Below, in pieces: positions 17,145 to 25,041 of a stretch of 61,837 bases of DNA (position 1 is the stretch's first letter; every line of letters begins with the position of its first letter). The stretch covers positions 1-61,837 of the forward strand of contig DASZDG010000032.1 in the NCBI GenBank assembly GCA_035942255.1, written 5' to 3'. The notes under the pieces are model-generated. The model ran no database searches. It saw only the letters and a list, made by a program, of their open reading frames with translations, and was not told where the DNA came from. A program made the translations under genes and the position numbers. The DNA is from JALZEG01 sp035942255. GTDB lineage: Bacteria; Actinomycetota; CADDZG01; WHSQ01.

Positions 17145-17441
17145 ATGCCATCCGGTCTGATCAGAGTCACCCCCGAGCAGCTCCAGCAGGTGTCCGGCCA
17201 GCTCCGGGCCGGTGCATCGAACGTCGACGGGATCCTGGCGCAGCTCGCGTCGAACGTCGCCCCGCTCGGGTCGGACTGGGCCGGCGTCGCCCAGGCTCGG
17301 TTCCAGGAGCTGTGGGCGCAGTGGCAGCGCAACGCCCGCGGGCTGAACGACGCCCTGAACGGCATCTCGCAGCTGATGTCGCAGGCGTCGGCGAACTACG
17401 ACCAGACGGAGCAGTCGAACGCCAGCCTCTTCAACGGCTGA
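17145..17441 (+). CDS. WXG100 family type VII substrate (ESAT-6-like)
   Basis: A 98-residue helical-hairpin protein with the family hallmark W45-A-G47 at the turn (SDWAGVAQ) and the C-terminal secretion motif YxxxE (Y85 to E89). Length is typical of EsxA/EsxB proteins. It has a strong site (GAGGAGGAACGGCG) before the ATG. Only one WXG100 gene is present, so it may form a homodimer, or pair with the EspC-like protein encoded 16 bp downstream. It is likely to be exported by the EccC machine encoded just upstream. Confidence 0.9.
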   Translation: MPSGLIRVTPEQLQQVSGQLRAGASNVDGILAQLASNVAPLGSDWAGVAQARFQELWAQWQRNARGLNDALNGISQLMSQASANYDQTEQSNASLFNG

Positions 17442-17457
17442 TTTCCCGCACGGCCTG

Positions 17458-17814
17458 ATGAGCCGGTTCGAAGTAGCGCCCGAAGAGCTGCGCGCCACGG
17501 GGGCCGCGCTGAAGACCGTCGCGCCCGGAGTGGAGGCCGCGGCCGCGGACCTCGGAACGGTCGCCGGGACGGTTGGGGAGCCGCGCGCGACGGCGGCGGC
17601 GCTGGACGAGATGGCCGCCCACTGGTTCGCGGGGCTGCAGCGGCTCGCGCAGGACGTCGTCGTCTTCGGGGGCCTGACGCAGCTTGCGGCGAACGGATAC
17701 GAGGTCGTGGACACCGCGGCGATGCCCGCGGTGGTCACCGAGGACGACCCGCCGGTCTCGCCGTTCACGCCGGGGGGCACTCCACTGGGGGCCGCGTTCC
17801 CGGGAGGCCGGTAG
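17458..17814 (+). CDS. EspC-like type VII secretion target
   Basis: A 118-residue protein opening SRFEVAPEELRATGAAL, the usual N-terminus of ESX-associated EspC-family proteins. Helix 1 and helix 2 are joined around GEPRATAA, and an HWFAGL motif sits near 55-60 in place of a strict WxG. A YxxxD secretion motif is present (Y81 to D85). The C-terminal 30 residues are Pro/Gly-rich. The stop codon is immediately followed by the start of the next gene, showing one transcription unit. Likely role: substrate or co-substrate of the type VII system. Confidence 0.75.
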   Translation: MSRFEVAPEELRATGAALKTVAPGVEAAAADLGTVAGTVGEPRATAAALDEMAAHWFAGLQRLAQDVVVFGGLTQLAANGYEVVDTAAMPAVVTEDDPPVSPFTPGGTPLGAAFPGGR

Positions 17815-19183
17815 ATGCCGCCCGACGTGGCCGGGCTCCCGTGGCCGGAGGGCGATCCGGGCGGCTTGCGCTCCGCGTCCTCCCGCCTCGCGCGCGCGGC
17901 TTCGGGACTACGCGCGACGGGGTCGCGCTTCGGCGGGGCGGCGCGCTCGGCCCCCTCGTGGAACGGCGTGGCCGCGACCGCCTACGCGGGCGGCGTGGCC
18001 GAGTACACGTCCGTCCTCGCGGGCGCGGCGTCGTCGCTCTCCGGAGCGGCCGGCGCATTGACGGAGCTCGCGGCCGAGGTCGAGGACGCGCAGCAAGAGG
18101 TGCGGGAGCTGGCGCGCAAGGTCGAGGCCGCCGAGCAGGCGGCGCGCGAGGCCAGGGAGCGCGCTAACGCGCTGGCGGCCGTCGCCGCAGCCGCCCAGGC
18201 CGCCGCGGTGACCGCGGACGTGACGGGCTTCGATCCCCAGGCCGTGGTCCTCGGCGCCGCCGCGGACGACGCGCGCGCCTCGGCGGGATCGGCGGAGGCC
18301 GTCGCGGCCGACCTCGAGGGGGAAGCGGCGGACGTCAGGCGACGCGCGGAGCAGCGCGCACGCGACTTGTGCCAGCAGGTGGAGGCGGCGGATCGCGCGA
18401 CCGCGGGTGAGCTCCGCGCCGCGACCGTCGCGGCCCCCGCGGGAGGGATCGGGCACCCGGCCTCAGGGCTGCCCTCCTCGGCTCTGGGCCGCGTCCTCGC
18501 TCCGACGTACGCGCCGGTCTACCGCCACGACGACGGCGAGGACCATCTGCCCGCGGACTACCGCCGCTCGATCGCGGGGCTCGACCCCCTCCGCGACGGC
18601 GACACGACGATCTGGCCGCTGAGCGACCGGGAGTCGCTGCGCGACGGCGACCTCGACAACGCGACGCTCCCGTACGTGTTCACGACGGACGCCCACGGGA
18701 ACCTCGAGATCGAGTACTGGCGCTGGCACCACTACAACGACTTCCCCGGTCCCCGCGTCGAGGTCTTCGGCGTCGGGACGACCGTCGGGGACGGTGGTGC
18801 CGGCAGCCACGACGGCGACTGGGAGAAGTTCGCCGTCGGCTTCGACGACCGCGGCGCCCCGTCGCACAGCGCGTTCGCATCGCACGAGGGCGGGCACGAC
18901 ACGCCGTGGGTCGACGTGGAGACCGACGGAGGCCATCCGGTCGTATACGTCGCCCATGGCGGCCACGGCAGCTATCCCGAAGCCGGGTCGTTCGACAACC
19001 CCGCGACCGGCATCGACGACCAGGCCGACGGGACGGGCGAGGAGTGGGACACGAGCGACGACCTCGTCGACGGGTCGACCGACGTCCGCCTGCACGACCG
19101 GGCGCAGTGGGGCGACGACAGCAGCGCGGTCGTCGACCCGCCGCAGTCCCCCCGCCGACCCGCGGCGCGGGCGCTTCGGCTAG
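17815..19183 (+). CDS. type VII effector-like protein: WXG-type head, coiled coil, Vps62-like domain (apparent frameshift at 3' end)
   Basis: About 455 residues if read with one base removed from the C6 run at 19148-19153. The head (1-110) is helical with a W49-N-G51 motif. An Ala/Glu-rich coiled coil spans about 85-200. The C-terminal part (about 230-430) carries IEYWRWHHYNDFP, SHDGDWEKFAV and GGHGSYPEAG, which resemble Vps62-related domains. Such head-plus-domain architecture is typical of large WXG/LXG effectors, but toxicity is inference. As sequenced, the frame runs on to 20040 through the antisense of the next gene, giving an Arg-rich low-quality tail. The +1 frame instead stops at TAG 19181-19183, sharing CTAG with the converging gene. 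Confidence 0.7.
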
Positions 19184-19827
19184 AGCCGGTGGCGCAGCCC
19201 AGGCGGGGGCTGCCGGACCTTCGCGACGACGAACGCGCCGAGGCCCCCGGCGACGACGCCGCCCAGCATCGCGACGAGGTACGTGCCGAGCCTCGGCGGC
19301 TCGGGGATGCGCTCGACCGGCGCGTCCGCCTTCACCGGCAACGGCTCCGGGGGAGGCACCTCCTTCTTCAGGATCGCGAGCGTGACGCCGAGCTCGGCGG
19401 CCACCCGTCCCCGCGGCGCTACGACGGAGAGCGAGAAGTAGTGCGTGCCCGGCTCCGGGTAGTCGGGGTTGGGGGGGCCGACGCGCCCCGAGACCGCGCG
19501 GAGCCGCAGCGTCCCGGGCGAGCGCAGGTACCCCGCGTCGTGCGCGAACGCGTCCTCCACTCGCTGGGTGTTGTAGAGGCGCAGCCGCGTCTCGAGTGGC
19601 GAGAGCCGATCGCGCCCCCGCACCAGCGCGCGTATCGACACGGCCTCGCCCTCCGCGACGTCGACCGCGTAGAACAGCGTCTCTCCCGGACGGATCGTGT
19701 CGCGGTACTCCCCGGCTGCAAGGACGGGCGCTCCGCCGAACGCGGGCGCGCCGTGGGCCGCCTCCTGAGCGGACGACGGCGACGCGAACGCGAGCAGCGC
19801 GACCGTCGCGAGGAGCGCGCGCCTCAT
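19180..19827 (-). CDS. exported, C-terminally anchored beta-rich protein
   Basis: A 215-residue protein. The signal peptide (MRRALLATVALLAFASPSSA) is followed by a beta-sandwich-like ectodomain (APVLAAGEYRDTIRPGETLF and further) and one C-terminal transmembrane helix (about 187-207, YLVAMLGGVVAGGLGAFVV) with a short basic tail. The ATG overlaps the stop of the vWA gene by four bases (ATGA). Its ectodomain shares the pattern GETLFYAVDV... with a segment of the vWA protein (DRWYAVPVDVGQSL), so the two may be related modules of one membrane complex. Function unknown. Confidence 0.75.
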   Translation of the reverse strand: MRRALLATVALLAFASPSSAQEAAHGAPAFGGAPVLAAGEYRDTIRPGETLFYAVDVAEGEAVSIRALVRGRDRLSPLETRLRLYNTQRVEDAFAHDAGYLRSPGTLRLRAVSGRVGPPNPDYPEPGTHYFSLSVVAPRGRVAAELGVTLAILKKEVPPPEPLPVKADAPVERIPEPPRLGTYLVAMLGGVVAGGLGAFVVAKVRQPPPGLRHRL

Positions 19828-21047
19828 GCCGCCACCACGCGACGGATCGTCCATACGAGAGAGGCGCCGATCATCGCGCCCACGGCGACCGCGATCACCG
19901 TCAACACGATCCATCCCGTGTCGGAAGGGTCGACCGGCCGGGGCTCCGAGAGCGGCTCGCCTTCGACGGCGAGCTCGATCTGCAGCGGGAAACGCCCCGC
20001 GAGGCCCGGCGCGTCGGACAGTGACACCCGCACGAGGTAGTTGGCCTCATCGCGGAAGCCGTACTCGGTGCCGACGACCGGGGAGGCCGCCCCGGCCGAC
20101 ACCGGCGTGAGCCCGTTGAACTCCGCGTGCCCGCGCGCCGCCGTCGGCGAGTAGAGGTGCGTCCCGTAGACGCGCACCGCGAACAATCCGAAGGGGGTGG
20201 CGTCCGAACGGGCGGACCCGCCGACGGTCGCGGACACGGTCAGCGACTGGCCGACGTCGACCGGCACCGCGTACCACCGGTCGCCGCCGCGCGCGATGGC
20301 GTCGACCCACCTCCCGGGCCCCACCTGCGGGGCCTCCCGCGCCCGGTCGCTCCCCCGCACCTTCGTGCCCTTCGCCTCGAAGGTCCGGAAGGGCCGGAGC
20401 GAGATGCGGCGCAGCCGTTCGGCAAGCTGAGCGGCCGACCGCGCGTCGACGTAAGAGCCGCCGCCGGCCGCGGCTATGCAACGGAGCTGCCGGCGCGCGG
20501 CCCCCCCGACGCGGAACCCGACGACGTCCACCCTCGCCCCCGCTTTCCGGACCGTGCGCGCCACCTCGCACGGTGGCGGCGGCGCGCACGTGTCGATGCC
20601 GTCGGAGACGAGGATCATCGAACGGGGGCCGCCGCGCGGGAGGTCCCGGAGCCCCTGCCGGAGCGACTCACCGATGGGGGTGAAACCGCGGGGCCTGATC
20701 GCGTTCACCTTCGCCCGGAGCCGCTGCCGGTCGAGCGAGACGACGGGCGCCACGAGCTGTGTGTCCGTGCAGCCGCGCCGCTTGTCGGTGTTCGGGACGC
20801 GGTGGCCGTAGACGCGCAGCCCGACGCGGCTGTCGGCGGGAAGCGCGGCCACCAGGTCGCGCACCGCCTGCTTGGCCGCCGCCATGCGGCTCGACGTGCC
20901 GAGCCTTGCCTGCATCGACCCCGACGCGTCGAGGATCAGCAGCAATGCCGGAGGGTCCTCCCGAGGCTGAGCGGCTGCAGGGCTTGCGAGGCCGGCGCAG
21001 AGGATCGCCAGCACGAGCGCGCAGACGATGCGCGCCGTTGCAGTCAT
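19824..21047 (-). CDS. membrane-anchored von Willebrand factor A domain protein
   Basis: A 407-residue protein with a signal peptide (1-26), a vWA domain (about 34-205) containing an intact MIDAS motif DASGS with downstream TPIGES and SDGIDT, a beta-rich region (about 215-360) and a C-terminal transmembrane helix (about 375-400). vWA proteins of this layout bind ligands through a metal ion on the outer surface of the membrane. The gene is translationally coupled to the 19180-19827 gene. The pair lies back to back with the type VII operon, and similar vWA genes are seen near such loci, so a secretion-associated role is possible but unproven. Confidence 0.8.
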   Translation of the reverse strand: MTATARIVCALVLAILCAGLASPAAAQPREDPPALLLILDASGSMQARLGTSSRMAAAKQAVRDLVAALPADSRVGLRVYGHRVPNTDKRRGCTDTQLVAPVVSLDRQRLRAKVNAIRPRGFTPIGESLRQGLRDLPRGGPRSMILVSDGIDTCAPPPPCEVARTVRKAGARVDVVGFRVGGAARRQLRCIAAAGGGSYVDARSAAQLAERLRRISLRPFRTFEAKGTKVRGSDRAREAPQVGPGRWVDAIARGGDRWYAVPVDVGQSLTVSATVGGSARSDATPFGLFAVRVYGTHLYSPTAARGHAEFNGLTPVSAGAASPVVGTEYGFRDEANYLVRVSLSDAPGLAGRFPLQIELAVEGEPLSEPRPVDPSDTGWIVLTVIAVAVGAMIGASLVWTIRRVVAA

Positions 21048-21054
21048 CGAGTGC

Positions 21055-21312
21055 CTAGACGACGGGCTCGTCGTCCGATTCGGTCTCGGAGTCGTCGAGG
21101 CTCCACTTCAGCTGGAACTCGACCTCTTCCTCGTCGTCACCGCGCTCGTGCTCGATGCTGAACTCGGCCCTCACCGGCACGTGGATGCGCTCGCCCGCGA
21201 CCTGGATCCGGAACGGCGACCCGCTCTCGAGCGCGTCCGCGAGTCGCCGGAGCTTCGCGACGACCTCGGCCGCCGAATACCCCTTCTCTACGTCTCGTTC
21301 TTCCTTCGCCAC
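21055..21312 (-). CDS. amphi-Trp domain protein
   Basis: An 85-residue protein starting at GTG with AAGGGGG upstream. It has a helix (YSAAEVVAKLRRLADALESG) followed by beta strands (FRIQVAGERIHVPVRAEFSI, EEEVEFQLKWSL) and an acidic tail, matching the amphi-Trp domain family of small proteins. Its role is not established. It lies 7 bp ahead of the vWA gene and 13 bp after the PlsC-fusion gene, so it is part of the same minus-strand transcription unit. Confidence 0.7.
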   Translation of the reverse strand: MAKEERDVEKGYSAAEVVAKLRRLADALESGSPFRIQVAGERIHVPVRAEFSIEHERGDDEEEVEFQLKWSLDDSETESDDEPVV

Positions 21313-21325
21313 CGCGAGACCCCCT

Positions 21326-22588
21326 TCAGCTCCAGACCGCCACTACCCGGAACAATCCCACGCCGAAGGCCGCCGCGTACAACACGAGCGCGTGCCCCCC
21401 GAAGCGCTTCCACAGGGGCCGGAGCCAGCGGCCCAGGGCGGCACCTATCAAGGCCATGGCGAGGAACCGCGCTCCCCGCGCCACCGCGCTGAAGGCGACG
21501 AACTCGACGCCCGTCACGCCCGCGGGCGCGGCCTGGTACGAGAACACCTTGTACGGGATGCCGGCGAGCGGCTGCGTGAGCAGCGCGCCACCGCCGCCGT
21601 CGGCCAGCCTCGCGGCGGCCTCGCCGACCATGCGATCTGTCACGAGCGGCGCGTGCTCGAGGAGCGCGCGTCCCGCCTCCCCGGAGCCGGCCGCATAGGA
21701 GATCACGCCGCCTGCGAGTGACCCCGCGAGCGCGGCCGCGAACAGGAGCCTCCACCGGTGCGGCGCGAGCACGACCAGAGGCAGAAGGAAGAAGTCGGGG
21801 ATGACGGGCCAAGCGAGGGCCTCGGCCACCGCCCAGACCGCCATCGCGGCGACCGCTCCCCGCGAGCCGGCGGCGGCTGTGACGCGGTCGAAGCGTCGAG
21901 TGTCCTTCGGGCGCGCGAGCCGCGCCGCCTCGCCTGCGAGGGTCTCCACCTCCGCTTGAAGCGTCGCCGACACCTCGTCGGCGTCTCCCGCAGGCCGGAG
22001 CGGCGCGCCGAAGACGACCGCTACGGGGGCCGGACGGGGGCGCCAGGTGCCCTTCGGCAGGACGTGACCGGTTCCCGCGAGCCCCACCGGAACGATCGTC
22101 GCGCCGCGCTCCGCGAGCAGCGCGGCCCCCTTGTGGAACGAGTGGACCGAGCCGTCGCACGAACGCGTCCCCTCGGGGAACAGGAGGACGCTGTGCCCGC
22201 GCTCGAGCAGCGCGTGCGCGCGGTCGATGCCGGCGGTGCCGCGCCGCGGGAACGGGAACGCGCCCGTCAGCAACGACACGAAGCCGCCGACGACCTGCGA
22301 GCGCCAGAAGTGGTCCTCCGCGGCGGCAGGGTGCGTCCTCCGGCGGAGCCGCCGCGGCAGCGCCTTCAGGATCACCGCGGTGTCGGCGTGGCTCGAGTGG
22401 TTGGCGACGAAGACGAGCGGGCCCTGCGGCAGCGCGCGCGCGCGCCGGACCGCCAGCGGATGACAGAACCACCGCACGACCGGCCACAGCACGACGAGCT
22501 GCATGAGCCCGCGCAGGACGCCGCTCGCGCGGCCGGTGAAGTGCAGCGGCTCGGTACGGCCGGGGGCGAGGTCGGACTTCACCGTCAT
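21326..22588 (-). CDS. PlsC-type acyltransferase fused to a small-multispan membrane domain
   Basis: A 420-residue protein. Residues 1-230 are a lysophosphatidate acyltransferase domain with the catalytic block NHSSHAD (HX4D), FPFPRRG, LFPEGTRS and VPVGLAG. Residues 245-420 contain four to five hydrophobic segments with a PVIPDFFLLPLVVLAP block and a GIPYKVFSYQAAPAGV block resembling YqaA/DedA-like membrane proteins. Fusion of a glycerolipid acyltransferase with this domain is unusual. The start overlaps the cdsA stop (ATGA). In context it would acylate a lysophospholipid precursor for the pathway formed with the CDP-alcohol transferase and CdsA genes upstream. Confidence 0.8.
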   Translation of the reverse strand: MTVKSDLAPGRTEPLHFTGRASGVLRGLMQLVVLWPVVRWFCHPLAVRRARALPQGPLVFVANHSSHADTAVILKALPRRLRRRTHPAAAEDHFWRSQVVGGFVSLLTGAFPFPRRGTAGIDRAHALLERGHSVLLFPEGTRSCDGSVHSFHKGAALLAERGATIVPVGLAGTGHVLPKGTWRPRPAPVAVVFGAPLRPAGDADEVSATLQAEVETLAGEAARLARPKDTRRFDRVTAAAGSRGAVAAMAVWAVAEALAWPVIPDFFLLPLVVLAPHRWRLLFAAALAGSLAGGVISYAAGSGEAGRALLEHAPLVTDRMVGEAAARLADGGGGALLTQPLAGIPYKVFSYQAAPAGVTGVEFVAFSAVARGARFLAMALIGAALGRWLRPLWKRFGGHALVLYAAAFGVGLFRVVAVWS

Positions 22589-23487
22589 CCCCACAGCACG
22601 AGCACGGTGTAGACGAGCGGCAACACGACGAGCAACGAGTCGATCCTGTCGAGGAGCCCGCCGAACCCCGGCAGCCACGAGCCCGCGTCCTTCGCACCGA
22701 ACTGGCGCTTGACGAGCGACTCGACGAGGTCGCCCCAGATGCAGCCGGCCGCGATCACCGCGGGCAGCGCCCATGCGACCGCGGGCGTCAGCGACTGCGG
22801 CAGGGCGAAGCCCATGATGGCGAAGCCGAGGTACGCGCCGGCGACGTTGCCGGCCACGCCGGCGCGCGTCTTCCCGGGGCTGAGCCGAGGAGCGAGCGGG
22901 CGGCGCCCGAACAGCTTCCCGGCGGCGAAGGCGCACACGTCGCTGAGAGCGACGGACATACCGAGCGCCAGAAGGATCCGCTGACCTCCCGCGACGTGCT
23001 CGCGGATCAGCAGCAGGTAGGTCGCGAGCCAGGGGACGTACGCGAACCCGAGCGCCGCGAACGCGAGACGCCGCACGCCCTGCTCGACGTCCTGCATCAG
23101 CAACGGCGTGAGCGTCGCGGCGACCAGGAGGATCGGCGGCATCCCCCGCCACAGCGTCAGCGAGAGCACGGCGACGGGGATGCTGGCGAGCCCGGCGACG
23201 TACATCGCCCTCCGGTACGGGCGCGGGAGGTCCACGAGGGCCGCGTACTCGCGCATCCCCTGGAACGAGATCGCCATAACGAACGCGACCGCGAGCTGGA
23301 CGGGGCCCATGGCGGCCGCGCCGAACAGCGGCGCGCTGATCGCCCACGTCCGCCACCGCACGAACAGCACGCGCTTCGTCAGGTCGCGCAGGTGGCGTCG
23401 CTCGGCCACGAGGATGAGGCCGAGGCCCCCGGCGAGCGCGGCGGTAAGCCGTAGCGCAGCCGGGACGAAGAGGTCACCGTTGAGCAT
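22585..23487 (-). CDS. cdsA: phosphatidate cytidylyltransferase (CdsA family)
   Basis: A 300-residue polytopic membrane protein. The C-terminal signature is well conserved: GDLVESLVKR-x4-KDAG-x4-PGFGGLLDRIDS, which carries the metal-binding Asp residues and matches the CdsA pattern with Phe in place of His in PGHGG. The enzyme converts phosphatidic acid and CTP to CDP-diacylglycerol. It overlaps the CDP-alcohol transferase gene upstream by 14 bp and the acyltransferase gene downstream by 4 bp. Because of this company it may be a dedicated second copy rather than the housekeeping enzyme. Confidence 0.85.
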   Translation of the reverse strand: MLNGDLFVPAALRLTAALAGGLGLILVAERRHLRDLTKRVLFVRWRTWAISAPLFGAAAMGPVQLAVAFVMAISFQGMREYAALVDLPRPYRRAMYVAGLASIPVAVLSLTLWRGMPPILLVAATLTPLLMQDVEQGVRRLAFAALGFAYVPWLATYLLLIREHVAGGQRILLALGMSVALSDVCAFAAGKLFGRRPLAPRLSPGKTRAGVAGNVAGAYLGFAIMGFALPQSLTPAVAWALPAVIAAGCIWGDLVESLVKRQFGAKDAGSWLPGFGGLLDRIDSLLVVLPLVYTVLVLWG

Positions 23488-24100
23488 CGGCGGCCACCTC
23501 CTCCCGCGACAGGCTCCCGAGGCGCAACCCGGTCGTGAGGACCGAGCCGGCCGCGATCACCCACGCGGCAACTTCGAAGGGGACGGGAGACGACGCAGCA
23601 ACAGCGGCAGCACCCGCGATAGCGATGACCGCGACGCGGTCGGCCTTGCCCATCGGGCCGCCCGCTATGCGCCGGCCCGTGACGGCGCGGCCGGCGCAGC
23701 CCGCTGCGCTCGCGAGCAGAGCACAAGTCAGCGCGGAGAACGCGAGTGCGGGCTCGACGACGGCCGCAAGCGGAGCCAGCATGGCGACGTCCGCGAGCCG
23801 GTCGGCCATCTCGTTCACGACCTCACCGAAAGGGCGGCCGTCTCCGATCCGCCGCGCCACCGCCCCGTCGAGAGCGTTGAGCGCGAGCCGGACGACTCCG
23901 AGTGGAGGGACGACGAGCCACAGCAGCGGCTCCGAGAGGATGCCGCCGGCGGCGAGCGCGGCCCCCGCGGCCACGCTCACGCCGACGGCGGCGACCGACA
24001 ACGTGTCGGGCGACACGCGGTGCTCGACGAGGAAGTCCTCGAGGCGCCGGAGGCGGCGCACGAACCAGGGCTTGATCGAGTAGAGGCCGCTCATCCCCAC
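23474..24100 (-). CDS. CDP-alcohol phosphatidyltransferase family protein, Asn-variant motif
   Basis: A 208-residue membrane protein with about six hydrophobic segments. The CDP-alcohol transferase motif is present but altered: NALDGAVARR followed by FGEVVNEMAD. In the canonical motif D-x2-DG-x2-AR-x8-G-x3-D-x3-D, the first and third Asp are Asn here. I recall the same Asn pattern in YnbA-type proteins of E. coli, which sit beside a CdsA-like gene as here. The protein probably uses CDP-diacylglycerol but with an unknown alcohol or a changed metal requirement. The stop of the small upstream membrane gene overlaps this start. Confidence 0.75.
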   Translation of the reverse strand: MGMSGLYSIKPWFVRRLRRLEDFLVEHRVSPDTLSVAAVGVSVAAGAALAAGGILSEPLLWLVVPPLGVVRLALNALDGAVARRIGDGRPFGEVVNEMADRLADVAMLAPLAAVVEPALAFSALTCALLASAAGCAGRAVTGRRIAGGPMGKADRVAVIAIAGAAAVAASSPVPFEVAAWVIAAGSVLTTGLRLGSLSREEVAADAQR

Positions 24101-24243
24101 TGCCCCGTCCCCGCCACGAAGAGGACCAGCAGCGTGAACCCGGCGGCGACCACCGCGCCGATCGCGCCGATCACCGCCAGCGCGAAGACGACGACCTTGA
24201 GGATCTCTCCCCCTCTGCCACGCGCGACACCGTTGCCTTCCAT
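24091..24243 (-). CDS. small single-span membrane protein heading the phospholipid operon
   Basis: A 50-residue protein: a short Gly/Arg-rich N-terminus (MEGNGVARGRGGEI) and then one long hydrophobic segment (VVVFALAVIGAIGAVVAAGF and on). The ATG at 24243 has a near-perfect site (GGAAGGAG) 6 bp upstream. It overlaps the next gene by 10 bp, so it is probably translated with it. No family recognised; it may be a small accessory subunit of the downstream lipid enzymes. Confidence 0.6.
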   Translation of the reverse strand: MEGNGVARGRGGEILKVVVFALAVIGAIGAVVAAGFTLLVLFVAGTGQWG

Positions 24244-24313
24244 GACCGCTCCTTCCGTTCGACGAACCAACGGGTTCATCGTCGGGAAACGGGCGGCGGC
24301 GCGGTAGACGAGG

Positions 24314-24362
24314 AACTACCCGAATGGGCTCCCGGAAGTGCCCAAATCAGGAGTGGGTACTT
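24314..24362. promoter_or_regulatory. inverted half-sites AACTACCC ... GGGTACTT upstream of the phospholipid operon
   Basis: AACTACCC (24314-24321) and GGGTACTT (24355-24362) form an inverted pair with one mismatch, 33 bp apart, in the gap between the response-regulator stop and the first gene of the phospholipid operon. The same octamer forms the core of a perfect palindrome upstream of the sensor-kinase gene (26337-26366). A binding site of the adjacent response regulator is a plausible reading. Confidence 0.4.
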
Positions 24363-24375
24363 GGAGCAGCCGGCG

Positions 24376-25041
24376 CTATTCGGGGGCCTGGTCGAGCCCT
24401 CGCTGGAGGGCGTAGCGCATGAGCTCGTAGCGCTTGCGGAGCTGGAGCTTCGTGAGGATGTTCTGCACGTGGTTCTGCACGGTCTTCGTCGAAATGAACA
24501 GCTTCTCGCCGATCTCCCGGTAGGTGTAGCCCTTGGCGACGTACTTCAGCACCTCGTTCTCGCGCGCCGTCAGCTCGGGCTCGCCCGCGTCCTTCTTCGC
24601 GATGCGTCGGAACTCGTCGAGCACCAAACCGGCGAGCGACGGCGTGAAGACAGGCTCGCCGTCGCGGACGCGCACGACCGCGGTGACGAGCTCCTCCGAC
24701 GTCGAGCTCTTGAGGAGGTAACCCGACGCACCGGCCTTGACCGCCTCGAGGACGTCCTTCTCCTCCGCGGAGGCCGACAGGACGAGGACCTTCACGTGCG
24801 GGGACTCCTCGACGATCTGCCGCGTCGCCTCGACCCCCGAGACCTGGGGGAGCTGGAGATCCATCAAGACGACCTCCGGCATGGCGTCGCGCGCGAGGGC
24901 GATCGCCTCACGGCCGTCGCTTGCCTCACCCACGACCGTGTGGCCCGCGGCCTCGAGGTCGGCGTGGACGCCGTCGCGCCAGACCGGGTGGTCGTCGACG
25001 ATCAGGACGCGGATCGAGTCGTCCCCGCCGGGGGTCGTCAC
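24376..25041 (-). CDS. NarL/LuxR-family response regulator
   Basis: A 221-residue protein. The receiver domain (about 10-125) has the acidic pair VDDH, the phospho-acceptor Asp61 in LMDLQLP and the conserved Lys in YLLKSS. The C-terminal LuxR-type HTH (about 155-215) reads LTARENEVLKYVAKGYTYRE with KTVQNHV in the recognition helix. It is the cognate regulator of the sensor kinase encoded directly upstream, with a 4-bp ATGA overlap. Two related sequence sites flank the operon and may be its targets. Confidence 0.9.
   Translation of the reverse strand: MTTPGGDDSIRVLIVDDHPVWRDGVHADLEAAGHTVVGEASDGREAIALARDAMPEVVLMDLQLPQVSGVEATRQIVEESPHVKVLVLSASAEEKDVLEAVKAGASGYLLKSSTSEELVTAVVRVRDGEPVFTPSLAGLVLDEFRRIAKKDAGEPELTARENEVLKYVAKGYTYREIGEKLFISTKTVQNHVQNILTKLQLRKRYELMRYALQRGLDQAPE

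Noticed and set aside
19184..20040. C-terminal 285 codons of the effector frame as sequenced
   Set aside because: They are the complement of two exported-protein genes with good signal peptides and coupled starts; the C6 indel explains the extension better.
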